Positions 17,128 to 26,274 are shown, counted from the stretch's first letter. The stretch: DNA of 64,000 nucleotides from Desulfospira joergensenii DSM 10085 (GCF_000420085.1 NZ_ATUG01000001.1:806001-870000), one strand, 5' to 3'. A program made the numbers and translations. The notes: generated from the sequence alone by a model not told the origin.

Positions 17128-18312
17128 ATGCCCGGTTTTGAAATATTTGGCGATGAGGAAAGAAAAGAGGTCAACGAGGTTCTTGAAACCGGCGTTCTTT
17201 TCAGATACGGATTTGAAGGGGCCAGAAAGGGGCGGTTCAAGGCCCTGGAGTTTGAAAAAAAACTGGCGGACATCACCGGAACCGGTTTTGCCCATCTTTG
17301 TTCTTCGGGCACGGCTGCCCTGTGCACGGCCCTGGCCGCCTGCGGCATCGGGGCCGGGGACGAGGTCATCATCCCCGGCTTCACCTTTGTGGCCACCTTC
17401 GAGGCCGTAATCCAGGCCGGGGCTGTCCCCGTATTCGGTGAAATCGACGAGACCCTCTGTCTGAACCCGGACCGGCTGGAGGATGTGGTAAGTTCCAGGA
17501 CCCGGGCCGTGGTTCCGGTCCACATGTGCGGGTCCATGGCCAGAATCGATGAGATCAAGGACTTCTGCGATAAAAAAGAGCTCATCCTCCTGGAAGATGC
17601 CTGCCAGTCCCTGGGCGCCACGTACAAGGGCAAAGCCCTGGGCTCCTTTGGCCTGGCCGGATGTTTCTCCTTTGATGCGGTCAAGACCGTGACCTGCGGA
17701 GAAGGGGGCGGGATCATCACCTCGGACCCAAAGGTTTACCAACGCTGCGACCAGTTTGCCGACCACGGCCACGATCATCTGGGGGGCCCGGACCGGGGGG
17801 CTGATGATCATCCCATCATGGGAACCAACTACAGGATATCGGAACTCAACGCTGCCGTGGGGTTGGCCCAGCTCAAGAAGCTGGATAAAATCGTCGAGAT
17901 CCAGAGAAAAAACAAGCTGGCCATCCGGGATGCCATGGCAGACCTGCCCGGGGTATCTTTCCGCTATGTGCCGGATCCCTTTGGAGACTCGGCCACCTTT
18001 TTAAGCTTTATGCTTCCCGATGAGAAAACCGCAAGGCAGACCGCCAGGAACCTGGCGGAAAACGGAGCGCCCTGCCCCTATTGGTATGACAATAACTGGC
18101 ATTATTACAAGAAATGGCACCATCTTCTGGAAATGAAACGCTCGGCCAAACTGGCCTTTGAACTGGCAAAAGACCTGCCCGACTATAAGAATCTCGTACT
18201 TGAAGAATCGGACGAGGTAATGAAACGGACCCTGTCCATGCAGATCATGCTCAACTGGACCGAGGCAGACATTGAACAGCGGATCCGGGCCGTTCAAAAA
18301 TCAATATGTTAA
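17128..18312 (+). CDS. kdnA: 8-amino-3,8-dideoxy-manno-octulosonate aminotransferase (KdnA), DegT family
   Basis: The 394-residue PLP enzyme belongs to the DegT/DnrJ/EryC1/StrS sugar aminotransferases. Visible motifs are CSSGTAALCTALAACGIGAGDE, PGFTFVATFEAV, EDACQSLGA and FDAVKTVTCGEGG with Lys186 as the PLP Schiff-base residue. Alone it could aminate many keto sugars. The next two genes are an iron-type alcohol dehydrogenase and a Kdo cytidylyltransferase, exactly the kdnA-kdnB-kdsB order known from Shewanella. That points to amination at C8 of Kdo. I start at the ATG at 17128 behind AGGAG. An open extension to 17077 looks non-coding. Confidence 0.85.
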   Translation: MPGFEIFGDEERKEVNEVLETGVLFRYGFEGARKGRFKALEFEKKLADITGTGFAHLCSSGTAALCTALAACGIGAGDEVIIPGFTFVATFEAVIQAGAVPVFGEIDETLCLNPDRLEDVVSSRTRAVVPVHMCGSMARIDEIKDFCDKKELILLEDACQSLGATYKGKALGSFGLAGCFSFDAVKTVTCGEGGGIITSDPKVYQRCDQFADHGHDHLGGPDRGADDHPIMGTNYRISELNAAVGLAQLKKLDKIVEIQRKNKLAIRDAMADLPGVSFRYVPDPFGDSATFLSFMLPDEKTARQTARNLAENGAPCPYWYDNNWHYYKKWHHLLEMKRSAKLAFELAKDLPDYKNLVLEESDEVMKRTLSMQIMLNWTEADIEQRIRAVQKSIC

Positions 18313-18343
18313 AAACAACCGACTTTAGACGTAAAGGATAACC

Positions 18344-19411
18344 ATGTTTAGAAATTTCAAACTCGTCCCCAATATTATCTTCGGACGGGGCTGTTTTGCC
18401 CAATTGGATGAAATCATCGAACCCCGGCGGGAAAATTCCAATGCATGGGCGGTTTTTGTGGTGGATGAGGTATTCAAAGGGAAAGACCTGGAAGGACGGA
18501 TTCCCCTCCACGACAAGGATATGCTCCTCTGGGTCAACGTGGATGACGAACCCAAGACAGCCTATGTGGACCGGCTCACCCTGGAAGTAAAAGATCATGC
18601 AGACGCCCTGCCCTGCGCCGTCATCGGTATCGGCGGGGGCTCTTCCATGGACCTTGCCAAATCAATCTCCCTGATGCTGACCAATGAAGGTTCTTCCACT
18701 CTCTACCAGGGCTGGGACCTGATCCAAAACCCGGCGGTTTACCACGCTGCCGTGCCCACCCTTTCCGGAACCGGGGCAGAGGTGTCCAGAACCGCCGTGC
18801 TCACCGGGCCTGAAAAAAAACTGGGGCTCAACTCGGACTATACCGTATTTGACCAGGTGGTCCTGGACCCGGAACTGACCGCGGACGTACCCAAAGAGCA
18901 ACATTTTTACACGGGCATGGACTGCTATATCCACTGCATTGAATCCCTCCAGGGCACCTATCTTAACGAATTTTCCAAGGCCTACGGGGAAAAATCCCTG
19001 GACCTGTGCCGACAGGTTTTTCTGGACCAGCATCCGGACTCGGCAGACAAGCTCATGATGGCCTCCTTTTTCGGAGGCATGTCCATTGCCTATTCCCAGG
19101 TGGGGGCCTGCCATGCGCTCTCATACGGCCTTTCCTTTGTCCTGGGCACCCACCACGGGGTGGGATGCTGCATCACCTTTGACGTGCTGGAAGAGTATTA
19201 TCCGGAAGGGGTCAAAGAGTTTCGAACCATGATGGATAAATGCGGGGTGGATATCCCCAGGGGACTGACAAAGGACCTTTCCCAAGGGGACATCGAAACC
19301 ATGATCACCGTGGCTTTAGGACTGGATCCCCTGTGGGAGAACTGCCTGGGCAAAGACTGGAAATCCGTCATGACAAGGGACAAGGCCAGATCTTTGTTCC
19401 TGAGGATGTAG
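18344..19411 (+). CDS. kdnB: 3-deoxy-manno-octulosonate 8-oxidase (KdnB), iron-containing alcohol dehydrogenase
   Basis: The 355-residue protein is a group III (iron-dependent) alcohol dehydrogenase. It shows the nucleotide loop IGGGSSMDLAKSISLML and the metal site residues in FYTGMDCYIHCIES and SQVGACHALSYGLSFVLGTHHG. In the 8-amino-Kdo pathway this enzyme oxidises C8 of Kdo to the aldehyde that KdnA then aminates. Family membership is clear from sequence. The precise substrate is inferred from its position between kdnA (31 bases upstream) and kdsB (9 bases downstream). The three genes read as one operon. Confidence 0.83.
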   Translation: MFRNFKLVPNIIFGRGCFAQLDEIIEPRRENSNAWAVFVVDEVFKGKDLEGRIPLHDKDMLLWVNVDDEPKTAYVDRLTLEVKDHADALPCAVIGIGGGSSMDLAKSISLMLTNEGSSTLYQGWDLIQNPAVYHAAVPTLSGTGAEVSRTAVLTGPEKKLGLNSDYTVFDQVVLDPELTADVPKEQHFYTGMDCYIHCIESLQGTYLNEFSKAYGEKSLDLCRQVFLDQHPDSADKLMMASFFGGMSIAYSQVGACHALSYGLSFVLGTHHGVGCCITFDVLEEYYPEGVKEFRTMMDKCGVDIPRGLTKDLSQGDIETMITVALGLDPLWENCLGKDWKSVMTRDKARSLFLRM

Positions 19412-19420
19412 GGCAAGACC

Positions 19421-20155
19421 ATGACCATTGCCGTAATTCCATCCAGATACGGGTCCAGCCGGCTTGAGGGAAAGCCCCTGGCCATGATCGCCGGAAAACC
19501 CATGATCCAGAGGGTCTATGAAAGGGCCATGGCCTCCCGGGCCGTGACCCAGGCTGTTGTGGCCACGGACGACCAGAGGATCGTGGATGCGGTTGAATCC
19601 TTCGGCGGTAAAGCCCTGATGACCTCGGACACCTGCCGGTCCGGTACGGACCGGGTGGCGGAAACCGCAGACATTCTCGGCCTGGGACCCGAGGACGTCA
19701 TCGTCAACATCCAGGGGGACCAGCCCGTGTTCAACCCGGCAACCATAGATGAACTGATCTCCCCGTTTCAGCTTGATCCGGGCCTTGCCATGTCCACCCT
19801 GGCCTTTGAGATCGTGGATAAAAGGGAAATCACAGATCCCAAGGATGTAAAGGTCGTTTTTGACAACCAGGGGTTTGCCCTTTACTTTTCCCGGGCCCAG
19901 ATCCCCTTTCCCAGGGACGGCCAGGAAAATGTGACCTATTACAAGCACCTGGGCTTTTACGCCTATAAAAAGGCTTTCCTGGAAAAAATCGTGAGTTTAC
20001 CCACGGGAAGGTGGGAAAATGTGGAAAAACTGGAGCAATTGCGGGTTCTTGAATTCGGATTTCAGATCAAGGTGGTGGTCACCCCGTTTGATTCCCCGGA
20101 AATCGACCTGCCTGAAGATATTCAACGGATTGAGGATAAACTTCTGAATTCCTGA
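19421..20155 (+). CDS. kdsB: 3-deoxy-manno-octulosonate cytidylyltransferase (KdsB), probably acting on 8-amino-Kdo
   Basis: The 244-residue protein has the KdsB signature sequence: AVIPSRYGSSRLEGKPLAMI, GKPMIQRVYERA, VVATDD, TCRSGTDRVAE and VIVNIQGDQPVF. It activates a Kdo-type sugar by forming the CMP derivative, using CTP in the cytoplasm. Because it sits third in the kdnA-kdnB-kdsB operon, the natural substrate is probably 8-amino-8-deoxy-Kdo, perhaps with Kdo as well. The CMP sugar would serve WaaA, which is encoded at 43.5-44.9 kb. Whether a second kdsB exists elsewhere cannot be seen. Confidence 0.92.
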   Translation: MTIAVIPSRYGSSRLEGKPLAMIAGKPMIQRVYERAMASRAVTQAVVATDDQRIVDAVESFGGKALMTSDTCRSGTDRVAETADILGLGPEDVIVNIQGDQPVFNPATIDELISPFQLDPGLAMSTLAFEIVDKREITDPKDVKVVFDNQGFALYFSRAQIPFPRDGQENVTYYKHLGFYAYKKAFLEKIVSLPTGRWENVEKLEQLRVLEFGFQIKVVVTPFDSPEIDLPEDIQRIEDKLLNS

Positions 20156-20159
20156 CCCC

Positions 20160-21344
20160 ATGCGATCCCTTTATAAAATAGTGCATACCGCCTGCCAGAC
20201 CGGCTGGGGCGGAATTGAAAAACGGATCCTCAACGAATCCATGTGGATGGCGGAAAAAGGTCACCAGGTCATTATCGTTGCCCCGGAAAACACGCCCCTG
20301 TTTGACCGGGCAAAGGGATTCGGGTTCCGCCTCTATCCCATGTCTTTCAAGCGTCTGGGGACCCTGGCCAATTACCGGAGCCTTATCCGGATCTTTGAAA
20401 ATGAACAGCCCCACATCCTCAACACCCACGGCCCTGCCGATTCAAAAATCGCCCTGCCCGCCGCCCAAAAAGCTGAGGTTCCCTGCAGGATCCTTTCCCG
20501 GCATATTGGCGACCCGATACGGAATTCCTGGTCCAGCCGAAGGCTTTTTAAGCATATAAGCCACTATGTCTTTACCCCGGCCGGCCATACCCGGAGTCAC
20601 CTTCAAAAGGTATTCAACCTCAAGGATATGAAGATCTTTTCCATCCCCTCGGGAATCGTGGAACCGGAAAGCCTTGTCTTAAGGGATGAAGCAAGAAAAG
20701 CCCTGGCAGGGGAACTCGGTCTTGAGACCTCAACCCGCTTCATCGGAGCCGTGGTCACGGGCCGGGTCTCCGGCGGAAGAGGGCTGCCTCCCCTTTTAAA
20801 GGCATTCAAAAAAATCCGGGCTGACATTCCCCATCACATGGCCGTTCTTGGCACCGGAGGCTCAGTCTGCCCGGACAGACTCCGGGAACTTTCCCGGCGC
20901 CTGGGTATTGAAGACCGGGTCCATTTTTCAGAACTTTTTTCAGATATCGATGAAGACGGCTGGTCCTTTTTCCGGGCCCTGGACTGCAAGGTCCTGGCGG
21001 CCCGGGATGAAAAAGGCCTTCCCGTGGAGGAAACGTCCCAGACCCTTTTCCAGGCCATGTACTGCTCCTGCCCGGTCATCGCTCCAAAGACCGGAGTGGC
21101 TGCCGAGATCATTGACCACGAAAAGACCGGACTGCTCCATGAACCGGGCAGGGAATCTCAGATTTCAAAAGAGATCCTTAACACCCTGAATCACGAAGCA
21201 GCCGCCTTGGAGCGGATCCATGCCGCAAGGGAAAAGGTAAAAAAGCATCACACCATGGATGTCACGGGAAGGGATGTCACCCGGATCTACCGGCTCCACC
21301 AGGTCAGGCTTGAAAAAGAGCTGATGCCATACCCCTCCTCTTAA
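20160..21344 (+). CDS. Glycosyltransferase family 4 in the kdn operon
   Basis: The 394-residue protein has the two-lobe GT4 (GT-B) design. The N-terminal lobe has TGWGGIEKRILNESMWMAEKGH and LNTHGPADSKIALPAA. The C-terminal lobe has GAVVTGRVSGGRGLPPLLKA, HMAVLGTGG and FQAMYCSCPVIAPKTGVAAEII with the nucleotide-sugar binding Glu region. It starts four bases after kdsB ends, so it is almost certainly co-transcribed with the 8-amino-Kdo genes. It probably adds a sugar to the LPS inner core, but donor and acceptor are not readable. It faces the aldehyde dehydrogenase gene convergently. Confidence 0.88.
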   Translation: MRSLYKIVHTACQTGWGGIEKRILNESMWMAEKGHQVIIVAPENTPLFDRAKGFGFRLYPMSFKRLGTLANYRSLIRIFENEQPHILNTHGPADSKIALPAAQKAEVPCRILSRHIGDPIRNSWSSRRLFKHISHYVFTPAGHTRSHLQKVFNLKDMKIFSIPSGIVEPESLVLRDEARKALAGELGLETSTRFIGAVVTGRVSGGRGLPPLLKAFKKIRADIPHHMAVLGTGGSVCPDRLRELSRRLGIEDRVHFSELFSDIDEDGWSFFRALDCKVLAARDEKGLPVEETSQTLFQAMYCSCPVIAPKTGVAAEIIDHEKTGLLHEPGRESQISKEILNTLNHEAAALERIHAAREKVKKHHTMDVTGRDVTRIYRLHQVRLEKELMPYPSS

Positions 21345-21404
21345 ACTCCGGATCCGGAAAAGAGTTAAACGGGTTCTCTTTCCCCGGGCAAGGTCCTTGA
21401 TATT

Positions 21405-22763
21405 CTATTGGATGCATATGGTTTTGATGTTAACAAACTCCTTGATCCCGTACTGGGAACATTCCCGGCCGTACCCCGATGACTTGGTGCCGCCAAAGGG
21501 CAGGCTGGGATTGGAAACGGTCATGCTATTGACAAACACCATTCCGGAATCGATTCTCCGGGCGATCCTTTCCCCCCGGGCCGCATCTTCTGTCCAGACA
21601 CTGGCCCCGAGTCCAAAGGGGGTATCATTGGCGGTAAAGACGGCCTCTTCCTCATCTTTGACCTGAATAATGGCAGCCACCGGACCAAAGGTCTCTTCAT
21701 CGTAAACCGGCATCCCCTTTTTTACATCGGCCAGAATGGTGGGGGCATAATAATTTCCAGGCCGGTCAAGCCTGTGCCCGCCGGTCACCAGACGGGCGCC
21801 CAGTTCAATGGACTTTTCCACCTGGGCGTGGAGTTCATCAACAAGATCCGGCCTGGCCATGGGCGCCATCTGGGTGGCATCCTCTGACGGGTCCCCGACG
21901 ACCAGAGATTCAAAAAGCTCTTTCTGCTTTGCTTCAAAAGTCTTGGCCACTTTTTCATGCACGATAAAGCGCTTGGCGGAGATACATACCTGGCCGGCAT
22001 TCATGGTCCTGGCCGTCAGGGAGACCCGGGCGCTCTGGTCCAGATCTGCGTCCTCCATCACCAGAAAGGGATCAGACCCGCCCAGCTCCAGTACGGATTT
22101 TTTCAGCATTTTCCCTGCTGTGCCGGCCACCTGCCGCCCGGCCCCTTCGCTGCCCGTCAGGGTGACGGCCTGGATGACGGGATTTTCTATGACCCTCTCC
22201 ACCTGATCCGAAGGGATGATCAAAGACCGGAATAGATTTTTGGGAAACCCGGCCCTTTGTATGATCTCCTCTATCTTCAGGGCAGCGCCGAACACATTGG
22301 AGGCATGTTTCAAAACCGCGCCGTTCCCGGCCATCAATGCGGGGGCGATGAAGCGGAAAGCCTGCCAGAATGGAAAATTCCACGGCATGACAGCCAGGAT
22401 TACCCCCATGGGCGCAAAGGTCACCAGACTTTTGGAATAATCCGTTGTAACGATCTCATCCTGGAGCAGGGTTTCGGCGGAATCGGCAAAATAATTGCAG
22501 ACCAGGGCACATTTCTCCACTTCCGCCCGGGCCTCTTTTTTCAATTTGCCCATTTCACTGGTGATGATGGACGCGCATTCATCCCGCTCCCGGAGCAAAA
22601 TATCAGCCGCGGTTCTCATGAACCTCGCCCGTTCCTTGAACGAAGTCTCTTTCCATAAAAGCCAGTCCCCGTGAACCTGTTCCAGAATCCGGGAGACTTC
22701 CTCCCGGGTGTGGCCCCGGTGTTCTTTAATACATTGATTGGTTGCCGGATTGATACTTTTCAT
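21405..22763 (-). CDS. Succinate-semialdehyde dehydrogenase-like aldehyde dehydrogenase (Sad/YneI type)
   Basis: The 452-residue protein is an NAD(P)-dependent aldehyde dehydrogenase closely following the pattern of E. coli Sad/YneI. It has ILAVMPWNFPFWQAFRFI, KHASNVFG, VTLTGSEGAGRQVAG, LELGGSDPFLVMEDADLD with the general-base Glu, and NAGQVCISAKRF with catalytic Cys260. It ends with the substrate/oligomer region PFGGTKSSGYGRE. It would oxidise succinate semialdehyde or a similar short aldehyde to the acid. It is transcribed alone, convergent with the GT4 gene. The 356-base gap beyond its start (22764-23119) holds no gene, and only the repeat box at 23030-23073 stands out there. Confidence 0.88.
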   Translation of the reverse strand: MKSINPATNQCIKEHRGHTREEVSRILEQVHGDWLLWKETSFKERARFMRTAADILLRERDECASIITSEMGKLKKEARAEVEKCALVCNYFADSAETLLQDEIVTTDYSKSLVTFAPMGVILAVMPWNFPFWQAFRFIAPALMAGNGAVLKHASNVFGAALKIEEIIQRAGFPKNLFRSLIIPSDQVERVIENPVIQAVTLTGSEGAGRQVAGTAGKMLKKSVLELGGSDPFLVMEDADLDQSARVSLTARTMNAGQVCISAKRFIVHEKVAKTFEAKQKELFESLVVGDPSEDATQMAPMARPDLVDELHAQVEKSIELGARLVTGGHRLDRPGNYYAPTILADVKKGMPVYDEETFGPVAAIIQVKDEEEAVFTANDTPFGLGASVWTEDAARGERIARRIDSGMVFVNSMTVSNPSLPFGGTKSSGYGRECSQYGIKEFVNIKTICIQ

Positions 22764-23029
22764 CTTCTGTTTTCTCCATAGAATTCAATGATCTGTCTTT
22801 CAGGTTTTCAGGCTTGTCCTGTCCATGACCTTTCCTTACATTCATTATTGGAATGGCCGGAATAAATCAATTAAAAATCCAATCCCCTCCATGGACGGAT
22901 ATTTTTTATACCCCGGCTTCACCTTCAATCCAAGTCCTCATCAACCAAAAACATGATCAAAACAGATAACCCGGGAACAAACCCTTAAAAAACATATTTC
23001 CTGAAGGAGCAGGACCTTTTCCAAACATC

Positions 23030-23073
23030 TTTCTAATGCTTTCTTAACGATTTCTTAAAGTGCCGGGTATAAA
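23030..23073 (+). promoter_or_regulatory. Pho-box-like direct repeats and -10-like element
   Basis: Three related units follow one another: TTTCTAATGC (23030-23039), TTTCTTAACGA (23040-23050) and TTTCTTAAAGT (23051-23061). The last two are in an 11-base register, as in PhoB-type boxes. TATAAA follows at 23068-23073. The operon downstream contains alkaline phosphatase. A PhoB-like role is inferred from spacing and gene content, not from a match to a known deltaproteobacterial consensus. Confidence 0.45.
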
Positions 23074-23119
23074 AAATATGAAATTTTATTTGTTTTAAAT
23101 TTAACCTACAGGATGATTC

Positions 23120-23935
23120 ATGGGAAAGAACGCATTAAAACCGCCATTTCGGATAGAGGTCTACAACCGGCCCGGACGTCACCTTTCTGACAGGGAATTC
23201 AAAAGCCTTGTACAGAATCTTCAGAAAATTGCCTGTTCCTGTTTTAACGAACTCCCTGACTACCAGGCCATGAAGGGGACAAGGGAGGCATTGTCAGACA
23301 AACTCATCAGCCTTGCCTGGGATAAAGACAATCAACCGGCCGGATTCTGCTCCATGGTATTTCTTCCGGTCAAGGGGCTTGGAAAGGTTCTTCATCTGGG
23401 CCTGACCTGCGTGGATCCGATGGCCAGGGGAAATCGGCTGACCCATGCCCTGGTGAAAAAGGCCCTCACCGGCTATCTGCTCAAACAGAACCCCTTCGGA
23501 AGGATATGGGTAAGCAATTGCGCGGCCGTACTGAGCAGCCTGGGAAACGTTGCCATGCACTTTGAAAACGTTTATCCATCCCCCTTTACCCCGGGAAGTC
23601 CGGGCAGAACCCATATAAAAATAGCCCGGGCCATCAATGAACATTTCAGGGATAAGATGTATGTGCTGCCGGAGGCGGTTCTGGATGAGAATAGTTTTAT
23701 ATTCAAGGGAAGCGTCAAAGACACGGTGTTCCATAAGAACGAAGGGGATTTTAAATATTTTCACCGGAAAAAATATCTGAACCAGTATTATGCCGGCATG
23801 ATGGATTTCAGCCAGGGAGACGAAGTGCTCCAGATCGGATACTTCAGGCTGGCTTCCATACTCAAATACTATCTGCGCCAGCACAAAATCAAAAAACTGA
23901 CCCCCGTGGAAAGACCCGCTGTGGGGATCTATTAG
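23120..23935 (+). CDS. GNAT-like N-acyltransferase, candidate aminolipid synthase
   Basis: The 271-residue protein has a GNAT-like core: AGFCSMVFLPVKG (beta strands), then LGLTCVDPMARGNRLTHALVKKAL, where the R-G-N-R-L segment resembles the acyl-CoA pyrophosphate loop, and a later strand with IWVSNCAAVLSSLGNVAM. The C-terminal 100 residues are unassigned. I do not recognise an exact family, and it is not a standard OlsB. The next gene, 12 bases away, is a PlsC-type O-acyltransferase, and alkaline phosphatase follows. This N-acyl plus O-acyl pairing under phosphate control is the layout of ornithine- or glycine-lipid synthesis, so that is my working guess. Confidence 0.55.
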   Translation: MGKNALKPPFRIEVYNRPGRHLSDREFKSLVQNLQKIACSCFNELPDYQAMKGTREALSDKLISLAWDKDNQPAGFCSMVFLPVKGLGKVLHLGLTCVDPMARGNRLTHALVKKALTGYLLKQNPFGRIWVSNCAAVLSSLGNVAMHFENVYPSPFTPGSPGRTHIKIARAINEHFRDKMYVLPEAVLDENSFIFKGSVKDTVFHKNEGDFKYFHRKKYLNQYYAGMMDFSQGDEVLQIGYFRLASILKYYLRQHKIKKLTPVERPAVGIY

Positions 23936-23947
23936 GAATTTCACAAT

Positions 23948-24748
23948 TTGACACCTTTTCTACCGCCACTGGGGCTGACATGTTACCGGCTTTTCCTTGT
24001 CCTGGTCCTCACGGTCTTTCGTATGGCGGGGGTCATCGCCGCATCCCTTGTAAGGGGCTGGAGCGGGACACGGGTCGCCGGGCAGGCCAGCCAATGGGCT
24101 GAAGCCCTTGTCAGCCGCCTTGACATCGACATCGTCCTGGAAGGCCGGCTCCCGAACCGGGGAGTTCTGGTGGTTTCCAACCACCGGTCCTACCTGGACA
24201 TCGTGGTCATCCTTTCCCATATCGAATCCACGTTCCTGGCCAAGGCGGAGCTGAGGAAATGGCCGGTTTTCGGATATGCGGCCATGAAGGGAAACACGGT
24301 GTTTGTGGACCGGGCCGACCCAAAGAGCCGGGAGATATCCAGGCGGCAGCTCGCAGAAAGGCTGGACCAGGGCATTTCAGTGGTTGTTTTTCCGGAAGGA
24401 ACCACCCACGAAGGCCCGGGACTTCTTGAATTCAAAAAGGGAATTTTCCACATGGCAGCAAAAAAAGGGATCCCTGTTGTCCCGGTGGCAATCCTTTATG
24501 AGAACAGGGCCGCGGCTTGGGTGGGAGAGGACAGTTTCATTCCCCATTTTTTAAAGATTTTCAAAAACAGACGGCTTAAAACCCACATGACCGTGGGACC
24601 GGTACTGAAGGAAGATAACGCCGAGGACCTGAAAGCCGCCTGCCATGGCTTCATTGATCAAGCCCTGGCTTCAAAAGAAGATAAAAAAGGTAAACCAGCT
24701 GATCCTACTAAGGCTTGCATTATCTCCGGACAAACATTGACCTCATAA
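23948..24748 (+). CDS. 1-acyl-glycerol-3-phosphate acyltransferase-like protein (PlsC/OlsA type)
   Basis: The 266-residue protein has an N-terminal membrane helix (about residues 12-35). It carries the four PlsC blocks, including SNHRSYLDIVV with catalytic His79 and Asp84, then GNTVFVDRADPKSR, VVFPEGTTHEGPGLLEFKKG and VPVVPVAIL. It transfers an acyl chain to a hydroxyl, either of lysophosphatidate or of an N-acyl amino acid. A PlsC-like gene beside an N-acyltransferase-like gene and phoA favours the second option (OlsA-like). It begins with TTG at 23948 shortly after the upstream stop. The final 20 residues are low in complexity. Confidence 0.85.
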   Translation: MTPFLPPLGLTCYRLFLVLVLTVFRMAGVIAASLVRGWSGTRVAGQASQWAEALVSRLDIDIVLEGRLPNRGVLVVSNHRSYLDIVVILSHIESTFLAKAELRKWPVFGYAAMKGNTVFVDRADPKSREISRRQLAERLDQGISVVVFPEGTTHEGPGLLEFKKGIFHMAAKKGIPVVPVAILYENRAAAWVGEDSFIPHFLKIFKNRRLKTHMTVGPVLKEDNAEDLKAACHGFIDQALASKEDKKGKPADPTKACIISGQTLTS

Positions 24749-24809
24749 TCAATTTGACCGGAAAAGAGCCTTTTATTTCATTCACCCAAAAATTCAATCA
24801 GGAGAAATC

Positions 24810-26240
24810 ATGAAAAAAACAAAAAGAATCATCAGTTTTACAATGGCCGTGCTCTTTTTTGCCCTGCCCGCTCTGGCCAGTCAGCCAAAGTACGTATTCT
24901 ATTTTATCGGGGACGGCCTGGGCGCCTCCCAGCGGCAGTTCAGTGAGTTCTTTGTCCGGGAAAAAAATCACAACCCTGCCCAGCAGCTGCTGATGAACAG
25001 ATTTGAAGTGGCCGGACTCAACACCACCTATGCCGCAGACACCTTGATCACAGACTCGGCCGCTGCGGGCACCGCCCTGGCCTCAGGTGTGAAGACCAAT
25101 AAGGGAGTCATCGGTAAAGATCCCTCGGGCAAAGACGTCAAAACCCTGATCGAGGCGGCCGAAGACCGGGGCATTGCCACGGGAATCATCACAACTACCC
25201 GTCTGACCCATGCCACCCCGGCCGCCTTTGCCTCCCACAACATCTCAAGAAACAATGAAAACGAGATTGCCGAAGACTTTCTGACCAGTAATGTGGACTT
25301 CTTTGCCGGAGGCGGCATCCGCCATTTTATCCCCAAGGGCATGGTTGAAAAAAACGCCGATGCCGTGGGCAAAACCATTAAATCCAAGAGAAAGGACGAT
25401 AAGAACCTGGTCAAGGGTTTTGAGAAAAAAGGATATAAGACCTTTATCGGCATGAAAGGGGCCAGGGATTTCAACACCACCGAATTCTCAGGTCTGGATA
25501 AGGTCTTTGCCGCATTCACCTATACCCACATGCCCTATGAAATTGAACGGACCAGCATCTACAAGGAGGTTCCCTCCCTTTCCAGGATGACGAGAGCGGC
25601 CATTGACGTCCTGTCCAAGGATCCGGAAGGATTCTTTCTCATGGTGGAAGGGGGAAGGATCGACCATGCGGCCCACGCCAATGATCCCACAGGAGTGATC
25701 CACGACACCATCGCCTTTGACCGGGCCCTGGAAGAGGCCTATGATTTCTACCAGAAACACAGGGAGGAGACCCTCATCGTAGTCGTCGGGGACCATGAAA
25801 CCGGCGGTATGGGCCTGGGCATGGACTCCATGGGCTATAAACTGGATATGTCCTGTCTCATGGACACTAAAGTTTCCGTGGAAGATACCCTGGCCTACGG
25901 CAAAGGCCAGTACAAGGGTGACAAGGAAGCCTATCTTGCCTTTCTCAGGGAGAACTTCGGCCTTTCAGATCTGAACGAGACTGAAAAATCCGGACTGGCA
26001 AAGGCCATGGCATCGGCAGATGCCGGTGAAACCGCCGGGTATTATAAAGTCAACCCGGCCGCCCTCACCGCGGCACACATCCTGTCCAACCGGGCCAATA
26101 TTAACTGGACCACCACCATCCATACGGCCACCATGATCCCCATGTCTGCCACGGGAAAAGGAGCGGAACGGTTTTCCGGCTACAAGGACAACACCCAGAT
26201 CGCCCAGGCCATGGCCGGTCTCCTGGACTTTAATTTATAA
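24810..26240 (+). CDS. phoA: Alkaline phosphatase (PhoA family), secreted
   Basis: The 476-residue protein has a Sec signal peptide (residues 1-23, ending ALPALA) and the alkaline phosphatase fold. It shows YFIGDGLGASQ with metal-ligand Asp35, TDSAAAGTALASG with nucleophile Ser83, HATPAAFASHN, EGGRIDHAAHANDP with metal ligands, and VVGDHETGGMG. It releases phosphate from organic esters in the periplasm. An AGGAGAAATC ribosome site precedes the ATG. It is the third gene after the Pho-box-like element and is closed by a strong terminator at 26275-26309. Several inserted segments (around residues 180-250) differ from E. coli PhoA. Confidence 0.93.
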   Translation: MKKTKRIISFTMAVLFFALPALASQPKYVFYFIGDGLGASQRQFSEFFVREKNHNPAQQLLMNRFEVAGLNTTYAADTLITDSAAAGTALASGVKTNKGVIGKDPSGKDVKTLIEAAEDRGIATGIITTTRLTHATPAAFASHNISRNNENEIAEDFLTSNVDFFAGGGIRHFIPKGMVEKNADAVGKTIKSKRKDDKNLVKGFEKKGYKTFIGMKGARDFNTTEFSGLDKVFAAFTYTHMPYEIERTSIYKEVPSLSRMTRAAIDVLSKDPEGFFLMVEGGRIDHAAHANDPTGVIHDTIAFDRALEEAYDFYQKHREETLIVVVGDHETGGMGLGMDSMGYKLDMSCLMDTKVSVEDTLAYGKGQYKGDKEAYLAFLRENFGLSDLNETEKSGLAKAMASADAGETAGYYKVNPAALTAAHILSNRANINWTTTIHTATMIPMSATGKGAERFSGYKDNTQIAQAMAGLLDFNL

Positions 26241-26274
26241 AATCACTCTGATGGAATCCTCTTCAGAATAAAAC

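Noticed and set aside
21348..21360. CCGGATCCGG palindrome between the GT4 and aldehyde dehydrogenase genes
   Set aside because: Only 10 bases, no loop and no T-run; not convincing as terminator or operator.
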